From: Rhodospirillales bacterium
GTDB taxonomy: Bacteria > Pseudomonadota > Alphaproteobacteria > Rhodospirillales > Shumkoniaceae
Length of the DNA: 64,000 nt
Direction of reading: 5' to 3'
NCBI GenBank assembly: GCA_016776725.1
Contig: JADHSV010000004.1
Span: 1 to 64,000 of the forward strand
Part shown: one piece after another, positions 28,761-36,677 of the stretch
Layout of the letters: each line of letters starts with the position of its first letter
Position numbering within the stretch: position 1 is the stretch's first letter
Made by a program: the position numbers and the translations under genes
The notes under the pieces: generated by a model
Told to the model about the DNA's origin: nothing
Seen by the model: the letters and a program-made list of their open reading frames with translations, nothing else
Databases searched by the model: none

Positions 28761-28778
28761 AAATACAATATCGTATTT
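28761..28778. promoter_or_regulatory. Perfect palindromic half-site pair upstream of irr
   Basis: AAATAC (28761-28766) and GTATTT (28773-28778) are exact inverted copies with a six-base AT spacer. It lies 35 bases before the irr start in very AT-rich DNA, so an operator, perhaps autoregulatory, is plausible. It does not match the usual Irr box. Confidence 0.4.
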
Positions 28779-28812
28779 AAATTATCCTTATTTCAAACTT
28801 TCTAATACCTAT

Positions 28813-29238
28813 ATGGGAAACATGACAAAAATTCGCCCGTACAGTCACATCATCGACCGCCTTCGCGACGCCGGCCTACGGCCGACGCGTCAACGTCTGG
28901 CATTGGCAAAAATCCTGTTTGAAGGCGGTGACCGCCACCTTACGGCGGAAATGCTCCATGCCGAGGTTCTCAGCGCCAATGTCCGGGTATCGCTGGCAAC
29001 GGTCTACAACACGCTGCACCAGTTCACGTCAAGCGGAATGCTGCGCGAGATCGTGGTCGATGCGTCACGCTCCTATTTCGATACCAACACGACCGAACAC
29101 CACCACTTCTTCATGGAAGGGTCCGGCTCACTGGTCGATATTCCCGGTGGCGACATCGTGGTTTCCAAGGTTCCCCAGGTACCGGAGGGCCGCGAGGTCA
29201 AGCGGGTCGACGTTATCGTACGCGTCGGAGACGCTTAA
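28813..29238 (+). CDS. irr: Iron-responsive regulator Irr (Fur family)
   Basis: This 141-residue Fur-family protein has a winged-helix domain (LRPTRQRLALAKILFEGGDRH, VSLATVYNTLHQFTSSGML) and a C-terminal domain with the HHH cluster (TTEHHHFFMEG) characteristic of Irr. Irr senses haem and iron status and represses or activates iron genes in alphaproteobacteria. The start is ATG 28813, or ATG 28822 as alternative. The downstream rbr promoter has an Irr-box-like sequence. Confidence 0.87.
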   Translation: MGNMTKIRPYSHIIDRLRDAGLRPTRQRLALAKILFEGGDRHLTAEMLHAEVLSANVRVSLATVYNTLHQFTSSGMLREIVVDASRSYFDTNTTEHHHFFMEGSGSLVDIPGGDIVVSKVPQVPEGREVKRVDVIVRVGDA

Positions 29239-29262
29239 AAAAACAAACAGTTATAATATTTA

Positions 29263-29279
29263 TTAGAACGGTTCCATAA
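29263..29279. promoter_or_regulatory. Irr-box-like imperfect palindrome upstream of rbr
   Basis: TTAGAA (29263-29268), CGG, then TTCCATAA (29272-29279). The left half matches the TTAGAA-n3-TTCTAA core recalled for Irr iron-control elements; the right half has TTC followed by CATAA, so only part of it matches. It lies directly before the -35 box, a place where an activator or repressor could act. Confidence 0.35.
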
Positions 29280-29282
29280 TTG

Positions 29283-29311
29283 TTGACATTGGAATTGGGC
29301 GTCCCTATATG
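29283..29311 (+). promoter_or_regulatory. Strong sigma70-type promoter of rbr
   Basis: TTGACA (29283-29288), a 17-base spacer, TATATG (29306-29311). The -35 is consensus and the spacer ideal. The rbr start is 43 bases after the -10, with AAGGGGGAG in between. Confidence 0.8.
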
Positions 29312-29353
29312 TCTGCGTGACGATAATACTTTTTCACGGATAAGGGGGAGACA

Positions 29354-29773
29354 ATGTCTAATCTCAAGGGATCGAATACCGAACAGAATTTGAAAGACGC
29401 GTTTGCCGGGGAATCCCAGGCCAACCGGCGTTATCTCTATTTCGCGCAAAAAGCCGACATCGAGGGCTACAACGATGTCTCGGCGGTGTTCCGTTCGACC
29501 GCCGAAGGCGAAACCGGGCACGCGCATGGCCATCTTGAATATCTGGAAGAGGTCGGCGATCCGGCGACCGGGCTTCCCATTGGCGACACCGCAGACAACC
29601 TGAAGGCGTCCGTCGCCGGCGAAACCCACGAATACACTGATATGTATCCGGGCATGGCCAAGACCGCCCGCGACGAAGGTTTCGACGAAATCGCCGACTG
29701 GTTCGAGACCCTGGCCAAGGCCGAAAAATCCCACGCCGGACGCTTCCAAAAGGCCCTGGACGGACTCGACTGA
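29354..29773 (+). CDS. rbr: Rubrerythrin-type diiron protein without rubredoxin domain
   Basis: Rubrerythrins reduce hydrogen peroxide with a diiron centre. The 139-residue protein is one ferritin-like four-helix domain with [32 protein letters not shown] (ExxH) and [15 protein letters not shown] (ExxH), all expected iron ligands. The C-terminal rubredoxin domain of classical rubrerythrin is absent, so electrons must come from another protein; the FeS protein in the next gene is a candidate. AAGGGGGAG precedes ATG 29354, and a terminator at 29809 follows. Confidence 0.9.
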   Translation: MSNLKGSNTEQNLKDAFAGESQANRRYLYFAQKADIEGYNDVSAVFRSTAEGETGHAHGHLEYLEEVGDPATGLPIGDTADNLKASVAGETHEYTDMYPGMAKTARDEGFDEIADWFETLAKAEKSHAGRFQKALDGLD

Positions 29774-29808
29774 CGCCCCACCCGCAAACGGGTTTGCGTT
29801 ATGCGAAC

Positions 29809-29833
29809 GGGGGGCCCGCCGGTCCCCCTTTTT
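29809..29833 (+). terminator. Intrinsic terminator after rbr
   Basis: GGGGGGCC (29809-29816), a CGCC loop, GGTCCCCC (29821-29828, one G-T pair) and five Ts. It likely limits read-through from the strong rbr promoter into the FeS gene. Confidence 0.8.
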
Positions 29834-29902
29834 CATGCTGATTGATGTTACGTGCCGGTGTGCTACGCTTTAGCGCGGGAGTACGGAAACGGGGGAGCAG
29901 CC

Positions 29903-31246
29903 ATGCGCGAGGGAAGCCTTGAGGCACCCACACGCCATGCCATAGCGTGGCGCGACGAGGAATTTTACGATCAGGCCGAACTGGACAAGGAACTGCGGCG
30001 GGTGTTTGACATCTGCCACGGGTGCCGCCGCTGCTTTAACTTGTGCGACAGTTTCCCGCGTCTGTTCGACATGATCGACGAGTGCGAATCGGGTGAACTG
30101 GACGGCGTGGACAGCACCCAATTCAAGGCGGTGGCCGACGCCTGCACGCTTTGCGACATGTGCTTTCTGACCAAGTGCCCCTACGTGCCGCCCCATGAAT
30201 TCAATCTCGATTTTCCCCATCTGATGTTGCGTTACCGGGCGGTGGAAGCGCGCGCGGGCAAGATCGGCTTTATCGATAAACAGATCAGCGAAACCGACCG
30301 CAACGGACGCCTGGGCTGCGCCGTGGCGCCGCTGGCCAACTGGGCGACCGGGTGTTCCAACAAGATGACGCGGCCCGTAATGGAAGGGGTTGCGGGCATT
30401 CACCGCGAAGCTTACCTGCCCAAATTCCACGGAAAAACCCTGTTGGCACGCGCCAAAAGCGAAACGCGCGAGGTCAATATGAAAGCTCCGGCGGCGGCGC
30501 GCAAGGCGGTGATCTACGCCACCTGTTTCGTTAATTACAACAACCCCGATATCGGCGTGGCCGCGCTGGACGTGCTGGCGGCCAACGGCATTGAAGCCGA
30601 AGTCGTCTATCCCACTTGCTGCGGCATGCCGCAATTGGAGCACGGCGATCTGGCCCGCGTCGCCAAGAAGGCTGAAACGGTCGCGGCGGCCTTTGCCGAT
30701 TGGATCGAGGCGGGCTACGACGTCATTTCCCTGGTGCCGTCGTGCACGCTCATGATGAAATTCGAGTGGCCGTTGCTGGTCCCCGACAACGAGGACATCA
30801 AACGTCTAAGCCGGGCCACTTTCGATATCAGCGAATACGTTTCCCATATCGCCCGCAATGAAGGTCTGGCCGAAGGGCTGAGCCCCGCACCCGGCGGGAT
30901 CGCCGTTCACGTGGCGTGCCATGCCCGCGCCCAGAACATGGGCCGCAAGGCAGCCGAGATGCTGGGCCATTTGCCCGACACCCAAGTCACGGTGATCGAG
31001 CGCTGCTCGGGCCACGGCGGATCGTGGGGCATCAAAAAGGAAAACTTCGACACGGCGGTCAAGATCGGCAAGCCGGTAGCCCGGCAGGCGGCCAAGGCAA
31101 AGGCTGCCCATGTGGTGTCCGAGTGCCCGCTGGCCCGCGAGCACATCCTGCAGGGCATGGAAAAACTGGGCGAGGACGTCACTGGCGTGGATACGTCCAA
31201 CCATCCCATTCAGATCATGGCCCGCGCCTACGAACAAGGAAGCTGA
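29903..31246 (+). CDS. FeS oxidoreductase with two 4Fe-4S sites and CCG domains (HdrD/GlpC-like)
   Basis: The 447-residue protein has two ferredoxin-type cysteine sets near the N-terminus (CHGCRRCFNLCDSFP and CTLCDMCFLTKCPYVPP) and two CCG-type cysteine domains further on (PTCCGMPQLEHGD near residue 233, HVACHARAQNMG near 335). This matches GlpC and heterodisulfide reductase D-type electron carriers. ATG 29903 is chosen for GGGGGAG at 29891-29897. It lies between rbr and a DUF3501 gene, a linkage I recall from many proteobacteria, so it is a likely reductant of rubrerythrin. That role is inferred. Confidence 0.85.
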   Translation: MREGSLEAPTRHAIAWRDEEFYDQAELDKELRRVFDICHGCRRCFNLCDSFPRLFDMIDECESGELDGVDSTQFKAVADACTLCDMCFLTKCPYVPPHEFNLDFPHLMLRYRAVEARAGKIGFIDKQISETDRNGRLGCAVAPLANWATGCSNKMTRPVMEGVAGIHREAYLPKFHGKTLLARAKSETREVNMKAPAAARKAVIYATCFVNYNNPDIGVAALDVLAANGIEAEVVYPTCCGMPQLEHGDLARVAKKAETVAAAFADWIEAGYDVISLVPSCTLMMKFEWPLLVPDNEDIKRLSRATFDISEYVSHIARNEGLAEGLSPAPGGIAVHVACHARAQNMGRKAAEMLGHLPDTQVTVIERCSGHGGSWGIKKENFDTAVKIGKPVARQAAKAKAAHVVSECPLAREHILQGMEKLGEDVTGVDTSNHPIQIMARAYEQGS

Positions 31247-31251
31247 ACACA

Positions 31252-31839
31252 ATGGCTAAAACCGAAATCACGCGGGCCGACATCATGGCCATGGACGATT
31301 ACGCCAAAGTACGGCTTGAGCGCCGCCGCGCCATCACCGCGCTCAAAAAACCGCGCCGCGTGTCCCTCGGCCCCGACGCTACGTTTTATTTCGAATGCTT
31401 CGACACCATGTGGCATCAGGTCCACGAAATGCTGTTCATCGAAAAAGGCGGCGCCGCACAGATCGAGGACGAACTGACCGCCTATAACCCGCTCATCCCC
31501 AAGGGCCGCGAACTCATCGCCACCCTGATGTTCGAGATCGACAACCCGGAACGCCGGGGCGCGTTTCTGGCCGGGCTGGGCGGCGTCGAGGAAACCGTAA
31601 CCCTGTCCTTCGCCGGCGAAACCATCCAGGCCATCCCCGAAGCCGACGTCGACCGCACCACCGCAGACGGCAAGGCGTCATCCATCCAGTTCCTGCATTT
31701 CCCCTTCACCGACGCCCAGGCCGAAAAGTTCAGAGCCCCGGGAACGCAGGCGACCCTGGCCATCGGCCACGCGAAATATCCGCATATGACGGTACTGTCC
31801 GAAGATACGCGTGCGGCGCTGGCGGGAGATTTTTCGTAG
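31252..31839 (+). CDS. DUF3501 family protein
   Basis: The 195-residue protein is soluble and fits DUF3501: ITRADIMAMDDYAKVRLERRRA at the N-terminus, VSLGPDATFYFECFDTMWHQVHEML, and LIPKGRELIATLMFEIDNPERR. Conserved His and Glu residues could bind metal, but no known catalytic motif is visible. It starts five bases after the FeS gene stop and must be co-translated with it. The function is unknown; the context points to peroxide or iron stress. Confidence 0.85.
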   Translation: MAKTEITRADIMAMDDYAKVRLERRRAITALKKPRRVSLGPDATFYFECFDTMWHQVHEMLFIEKGGAAQIEDELTAYNPLIPKGRELIATLMFEIDNPERRGAFLAGLGGVEETVTLSFAGETIQAIPEADVDRTTADGKASSIQFLHFPFTDAQAEKFRAPGTQATLAIGHAKYPHMTVLSEDTRAALAGDFS

Positions 31840-31926
31840 GGCACGGAACACCATCTGGCGGTGAAGTTCCGGCGACGGGAGAGGGCCGGTTCGACCCATA
31901 ACAGACATCGTAAAGGCCATTGACGC

Positions 31927-32670
31927 TTATTCAGCCTTTGCCACGATCAACCTATAGCCCAGGTCAATCGCCTCTTTGTCCAGTAGACCAGCGTAACGGT
32001 TGTGCCAGATTCCACTATCCAAATCAGCTCTCAGCCGCGCCAGTCCCCTGGAAAGAGCTTTTTGGGAGATTTGTTGAAAAGATGAGATGCCTTTTTTCAC
32101 ATGGTCGTCGAGATAGGCTTCGGGTCGTTGCCAATAGGCTCCCTGAAAACCGTCTGTGCAGTCGCATGGGATTGGCACTTCAATTATCCGGGCAGATCGA
32201 AATTTGGCGATGAGGTCGTCCATTTTGGGGAATCGCCCGGCGTCCAGAGCGAGGAGTTCTGGAATATAATCATTTATCAGCCAGTAATTTTCCGTCGCCG
32301 TCGAATCCCATGTGTGAATGACGAGACGTTTTGTGACAACGCGCTTTAGTTCGTTCAGTCCGCGATCTATGTCGCTCCAATGATGCAGGGTCAGCAGCGC
32401 CAAGCCTCCATCGAAACTGTTGTCTTGAAAAGGCAAAGATTCCGCAATGCCGCAAACGCTCGGTGCGGCGTGAGCAGGCCGCTGAGAAATCATCCTCCAG
32501 GACGGTTCAAGGGCAATCAGGTTTTTATCGTCTGGTTCATATGAACCGGCGCCCGCACCAACATTCAAGATAGTGTTCAGATCGATGATTTGGGCACAGA
32601 TCAACTCAATCAAGCGCGGATCGGGCTTGCGTAACTTCGCATAGTCGACGCCGATATTGTTGTAGACCAC
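31927..32670 (-). CDS. Class I SAM-dependent methyltransferase
   Basis: The 247-residue protein has a SAM-binding core: ILNVGAGAGSYEP (motif I), FDGGLALLTLHHWSDIDRGLNELKRV (post-motif II region of UbiE-like enzymes), and a C-terminal region likely to bind the substrate. GTG 32670 is preferred because GCGCGGA lies nine bases before it and the product then begins close to VYNNIGVDYAKLRKPDPR; a TTG start at 32703 would overlap the SH3 gene. Its base composition looks lower in GC than its neighbours, which may indicate transfer. The substrate is unknown. Confidence 0.78.
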   Translation of the reverse strand: MVYNNIGVDYAKLRKPDPRLIELICAQIIDLNTILNVGAGAGSYEPDDKNLIALEPSWRMISQRPAHAAPSVCGIAESLPFQDNSFDGGLALLTLHHWSDIDRGLNELKRVVTKRLVIHTWDSTATENYWLINDYIPELLALDAGRFPKMDDLIAKFRSARIIEVPIPCDCTDGFQGAYWQRPEAYLDDHVKKGISSFQQISQKALSRGLARLRADLDSGIWHNRYAGLLDKEAIDLGYRLIVAKAE

Positions 32671-32692
32671 TTCCAATATTCCGCGCCCTACT

Positions 32693-33208
32693 TTACTCGA
32701 CAACCTCGTCCTTATAGGCGCCCCAGAATTCCAGTTTGCGCATCCAGCCGGTGAAGCCGCCGACCTCGACGCGGCACCACAGTTTGCCGTCGGGGCAGGC
32801 CATGATGGTTCCGACGACGCCCGGTTCGGCGCGGGCCACCGGGTGGCTGTTCGTGTCGGGTTTACTGCGCAGGGTGCGGACGGTTCCGGTGACGATCAGG
32901 GTGCGTTTGCCGCTGAGCAGGCTTTGGTGCATCCAGCCCTGGGTTCCCTGCCAGTCGCGGATCTTGCGCCAGGTATGGTGCTCGGCGATGATTTCCAGAG
33001 GCAAGTCCTTGCGCAGGTACACCCATTCTTCCGGGTACTGAACGCCGGGACCGGTGCGCAGCTTCGCCTTGTCGGCGCGCAGGCTGATGAAACGCGGCAG
33101 CGGCAGGCCGGTTCCCTGGGGCGCGGCATAAGCCAAAACCGGCGCCAAAATGATGCTCAAACCTAACGCAAGAGCGCCAAGGCGCACTGTTCTAACCCAT
33201 TGGACCAC
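32693..33208 (-). CDS. Secreted protein with two SH3-like repeats
   Basis: The 171-residue protein starts with a signal peptide (MVQWVRTVRLGALALGLSII, cleavage near AYAA). Then there are two bacterial SH3-like modules: ADKAKLRTGPGVQYPEEWVYLRKDLPLEIIAE (about 45-95), ending WMHQSLLSG, and TVRTLRSKPDTNS to GFTGWMRK (about 110-160). Such periplasmic SH3 proteins usually bind peptidoglycan or assist envelope enzymes. Divergent from the hydroxyacid dehydrogenase. Confidence 0.82.
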   Translation of the reverse strand: MVQWVRTVRLGALALGLSIILAPVLAYAAPQGTGLPLPRFISLRADKAKLRTGPGVQYPEEWVYLRKDLPLEIIAEHHTWRKIRDWQGTQGWMHQSLLSGKRTLIVTGTVRTLRSKPDTNSHPVARAEPGVVGTIMACPDGKLWCRVEVGGFTGWMRKLEFWGAYKDEVVE

Positions 33209-33270
33209 GCAGCATATCCTCTTGTTTTGGTATCAGGCGCATTATATTACCAAGGATCAACGATAAAGGC

Positions 33271-34257
33271 ATGGTGCAAATGAAACCGATCGTCGTGGTC
33301 ACGCGAAAACTGCCGGACGCCATTGAAACGCGGATGATGGAGTTGTTCGACGCGCGCCTGAACCTCGATGATGCGCCCATGAGCAAGGCCGATTTGATCG
33401 AAGCCGTCAGGGTCGCCGACGTTTTGACCCCGACCATTACCGATCGCATTGACGCCGCCGTTCTGGCCGAAGCGGGGCCTGGCCTCAAACTCATCGCTAA
33501 TTTCGGAACCGGTGTCGATCATATTGACGTGGCCGCCGCCGAGGCGCGCGGCATCGTTGTCACCAATACGCCCGACGTGCTGACCGATGACACCGCCGAT
33601 ATGACCATGGCCATGATTTTGGCCGTATCGCGGCGTCTGGGCGAAGGCGAGCGCACTTTGCGCGCGGGTGGCTGGAACGGCTGGTCGCCCACCTGGATGC
33701 TGGGCCGCCGCATTCACGGTAAACGGCTGGGCATTTTGGGCATGGGCCGCATTGGCGCGGCGCTGGCGGCGCGGGCCAAGGGGTTCGGCCTGTCCATCCA
33801 TTACCATAACCGTCGGCGGGTCCATCCCGAGGTGGAAGACGAGCTTGAGGCAACCTACTGGGAAAGCCTTGATCAGATGCTGGCCCGCATGGACATTATT
33901 TCGGTCAATTGTCCGCATACGCCGGCCACCTACCATCTGCTTTCGGCCCGCCGCTTGAAGCTGCTTCAGCCGCACGCCTTTATCGTCAACACCTCGCGCG
34001 GCGAAGTGATCGACGAGAACGCCCTGACCCGTATGCTGATCGCGGGCGAACTGGGGGGTGCGGCGCTGGATGTGTTTGAACACGCGCCTTCCGTCAATCC
34101 CAAGCTGACCGCATTGGATAACGTTGTTCTGGTGCCCCACATGGGTTCAGCCACACTGGAAGGGCGCATCGACATGGGCGAGAAGGTGGTGATCAACATC
34201 AAGACCTTCGTTGACGGCAACCCGCCGCCGGATCGGGTGTTGGGTGAACTCCCTTAA
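33271..34257 (+). CDS. D-2-hydroxyacid dehydrogenase (glyoxylate/hydroxypyruvate reductase type)
   Basis: The 328-residue protein is an NAD(P)-dependent D-2-hydroxyacid dehydrogenase. It has GTGVDHIDVAAAEARGI, the Rossmann loop LGILGMGRIGAALAARAKGFG (about 152-172), and the catalytic set Arg (NTSRGEVIDE), Glu (DVFEHAP) and His (PHMGSAT). The family includes glyoxylate, hydroxypyruvate and phosphoglycerate dehydrogenases; I favour glyoxylate or hydroxypyruvate reductase but substrate is not certain. Its 3' end overlaps the likely pabB start. Confidence 0.88.
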   Translation: MVQMKPIVVVTRKLPDAIETRMMELFDARLNLDDAPMSKADLIEAVRVADVLTPTITDRIDAAVLAEAGPGLKLIANFGTGVDHIDVAAAEARGIVVTNTPDVLTDDTADMTMAMILAVSRRLGEGERTLRAGGWNGWSPTWMLGRRIHGKRLGILGMGRIGAALAARAKGFGLSIHYHNRRRVHPEVEDELEATYWESLDQMLARMDIISVNCPHTPATYHLLSARRLKLLQPHAFIVNTSRGEVIDENALTRMLIAGELGGAALDVFEHAPSVNPKLTALDNVVLVPHMGSATLEGRIDMGEKVVINIKTFVDGNPPPDRVLGELP

Positions 34258-35596
34258 GCGGCCCCTGGCCCGATCCATCCCGTTTATCGATCCCGTGGGC
34301 GCGTTCGCAGCCTTCGCCGACGAGGCGGCCGCCGTGCTGCTGGACAGCGCGGAGCCGTCCGGCGGGCGTGGCCGCTGGGGCTATATCGCCGCCGATCCGA
34401 TCTTTCTGATCCAGTGGCGCCTGGGGGATGCAAATGCCGATCCGTGGGCCGAAATCGCGGCCACGCTGGAAATGTTCCGCCTTCGAAACGATCCCGATTT
34501 GCCGCCGTTTCAAACAGGGGCGGTGGGGTTTCTGGGCTACGAGCTCGGGACCACGCTGGAGCGCCTGCCGCAACCCAAAGGCCCCGGCGTCGGCCTTCCC
34601 GAAATGTATATTGGGTTCTACGACACCATTGCCGCCTTCGATATGCTCGAAAAACGCGCCTGGATCATCGCCACCGATGTCGCAAGGAATGACGTGGACG
34701 CGCGAATGAACGCCATGGCGGCGCGCATTCAAGCAGCCCCCGATCTACCCGATGACCCCGGCAGCCGTTCTTCATGGCGGTTCGAAACACCGCGCGCGGA
34801 ATTCGAGGCCAACGTGGCCCGCACGGTCGACTACATTCACGCAGGTGACATCTATCAGGCCAACATCTCCCACCGCCTGATCGGTCGGATGCCCGACGGG
34901 CTGGACCCGCTGGCGCTCTATTTGAGAATTCGCGAAGCAAACCCCGCACCGTTCGGGGCCGTGATCAATTGCGGGGACGGCCGGGCCGTGGTCTCGGCCT
35001 CGCCCGAACGGTTTCTTCGCCTGTCCGCGGACGGGGCCATCGAAACCCGGCCCATCAAGGGAACTCGCGCGCGCGGTGCCAACCCGGCAGCGGACGCCGC
35101 CTTGGCCCGCGAGTTAAAACGAAGCGCAAAGGACCGCGCGGAAAACCTTATGATCGTCGATCTGTTGCGCAACGATTTGTCCCGCGTGGCCCAGACGGGC
35201 AGCGTTTCGGTTCCCGACTTGTGCCAGCTGGAAAGTTTCGCCACCGTTCATCACCTGGTTTCCGTAATTAACGCGAAAATGCGCCCCGGCCTGGGCCCGG
35301 TCGATTTGTTGCGCGCCGCCTTTCCCGGCGGATCGATCACGGGCGCGCCCAAAATTCGCGCCATGGAGATCATAACCGAGCTGGAATGCGCCCGCCGCGG
35401 CCCCTATTGCGGGACCATCGCCTGGATCGGGTTCGATGGCGCCATGGATTCCAGCATCGTCATTCGCACCATCGTGATCGACCAAGGCGAGGCGATTTTG
35501 CAGGTGGGGGGCGGCATTGTTGCTGACTCCGACCCCGCGTGCGAATACCAGGAAACCATGGACAAGGCGCGCGCATTGATGCAAAGCCTGATGTGA
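34244..35596 (+). CDS. pabB: Aminodeoxychorismate synthase component I
   Basis: PabB converts chorismate with ammonia to aminodeoxychorismate for folate synthesis. The 450-residue product is a chorismate-binding enzyme: GDIYQANISHRL, RPIKGTRARGANP, FPGGSITGAPKIRAMEI and YCGTIAWIGFDGAMDSS are the conserved substrate and magnesium segments. The start is uncertain; GTG 34244 lies in the end of the upstream gene and has no strong ribosome site. Stop and pabC start overlap as TGATG, so pabB and pabC are coupled. Confidence 0.92.
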   Translation: MNSLKRPLARSIPFIDPVGAFAAFADEAAAVLLDSAEPSGGRGRWGYIAADPIFLIQWRLGDANADPWAEIAATLEMFRLRNDPDLPPFQTGAVGFLGYELGTTLERLPQPKGPGVGLPEMYIGFYDTIAAFDMLEKRAWIIATDVARNDVDARMNAMAARIQAAPDLPDDPGSRSSWRFETPRAEFEANVARTVDYIHAGDIYQANISHRLIGRMPDGLDPLALYLRIREANPAPFGAVINCGDGRAVVSASPERFLRLSADGAIETRPIKGTRARGANPAADAALARELKRSAKDRAENLMIVDLLRNDLSRVAQTGSVSVPDLCQLESFATVHHLVSVINAKMRPGLGPVDLLRAAFPGGSITGAPKIRAMEIITELECARRGPYCGTIAWIGFDGAMDSSIVIRTIVIDQGEAILQVGGGIVADSDPACEYQETMDKARALMQSLM

Positions 35597-36417
35597 TGAA
35601 ATTATGGCTGAACGGTAATTTGGTTTCGGACGATCAGGCGCGCATCCGGGTGGATGACCGCGGGTTTTTGCTGGGCGACGGCGTTTTCGAGACCATCGCC
35701 GTGCGCGATTTCCAACCTCTTCGTCTTGATCGCCATTTGGCGCGCCTTGCCCAGGGTTTGCGGGTTTGCGGCATAACACCTGCTTTTTCGCGCGACGATC
35801 TGGAAGCGGCCCTTCGGCGAACGGCGGGAGAAAACGCCATTGAACACGGGACCCTTCGCCTGACGGTTTCGCGCGGTCCGGCCCCGCGCGGCCTGCACCC
35901 GCCGGCAACCTCATCGCCCAGCGTGCTGATTACGGCGTTCGCCCAATCCCTCGCCCCGCCCAAGCCCGTAAGGGCCGTGATCGCCGCCTCGACACGGCGC
36001 AACGAGTATTCGCCGCTTTCGCGCATCAAGTCGCTGAATTACCTGGAAGGGATTTTGGCGCTCATGGAAGCCGGGCAGCGTGGCGCCGAGGAAGCATTGC
36101 TTCTGAACACCGCAGGTTTTCTCGCCGAAGCAAGCGCGGCCAACCTGTTTTGCGTGATCGACGGAATAACCGTGACCCCGCCCATAGAGGACGGCGCCCT
36201 GCCCGGCGTCATGCGCGCCGCCGTGATTGAGGCCATCGGGGCCGTCGAACAATCGATAACGCCGGATCAATTGGAAAGCGCGTCGGAAGTATTTCTGACC
36301 AATTCGGGCGGCGTGCGCCCGGTCGTCGCGATCGACGGCCGCCAGATTGGCGCGGCCCGCCCCGGCCCGGTCCTGAATTCCCTGGGCGGTCTGATACTGG
36401 GACGCGAGAAAATCTAG
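35596..36417 (+). CDS. pabC: Aminodeoxychorismate lyase (branched-chain aminotransferase fold class IV)
   Basis: PabC releases pyruvate from aminodeoxychorismate, giving p-aminobenzoate. The 273-residue protein is a PLP fold-type IV enzyme: DDRGFLLGDGVFETIAV, the IKSLNYLEGILALMEA segment with the PLP lysine, and EALLLNTAGFLAEASAANLF. A class IV aminotransferase such as DAAT is possible, but the pairing with pabB favours PabC. The last 48 bases have a second, diverged copy at 37775-37824, beyond the blaOXA insert, so this gene end may be the imported one. Confidence 0.88.
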   Translation: MKLWLNGNLVSDDQARIRVDDRGFLLGDGVFETIAVRDFQPLRLDRHLARLAQGLRVCGITPAFSRDDLEAALRRTAGENAIEHGTLRLTVSRGPAPRGLHPPATSSPSVLITAFAQSLAPPKPVRAVIAASTRRNEYSPLSRIKSLNYLEGILALMEAGQRGAEEALLLNTAGFLAEASAANLFCVIDGITVTPPIEDGALPGVMRAAVIEAIGAVEQSITPDQLESASEVFLTNSGGVRPVVAIDGRQIGAARPGPVLNSLGGLILGREKI

Positions 36418-36418
36418 A
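36368..36418 (+). repeat. Left copy of the pabC 3'-end repeat (in gene)
   Basis: This 51-base segment, ending with the TAG stop of pabC, is matched at 37775-37824 with about eight substitutions and one gap. Most differences fall at third codon positions (AAT/AAC, GGT/GGG, ATA/ATT, GGA/GGC), so both copies evolved as coding sequence. Confidence 0.9.
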
Positions 36419-36559
36419 GCCCGTCATTTTTGACGGAAGCGTATCCCACGTTTGAGAACCGGTTTGCGCATTCAGTTTCGCCGAAGGCACCTAACGTGAC
36501 GCCATGCGTCTTCGTGATGACGTTTCCAGGCCATTGGCATCCGTTTCCTGATCCCAATT

Positions 36560-36576
36560 AAACCGGGGACAGTATA
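36560..36576 (+). repeat. 17-mer repeat, left copy
   Basis: AAACCGGGGACAGTATA occurs here and again at 37702-37718 in the same orientation, and inverted at 37740-37756. The two direct copies enclose the beta-lactamase gene and the LysE fragment. The sequence resembles the ends of REP/RAYT-type elements as I remember them. Confidence 0.8.
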
Positions 36577-36677
36577 AGCTGACCCCGATCTTGCGGTCGC
36601 GTATCTGACGATCCGCCTTTATCCGCAGGTAGTCGCACGCGGGGTATAACAAGCTGCAACACCGGCGATGTGCGGAA

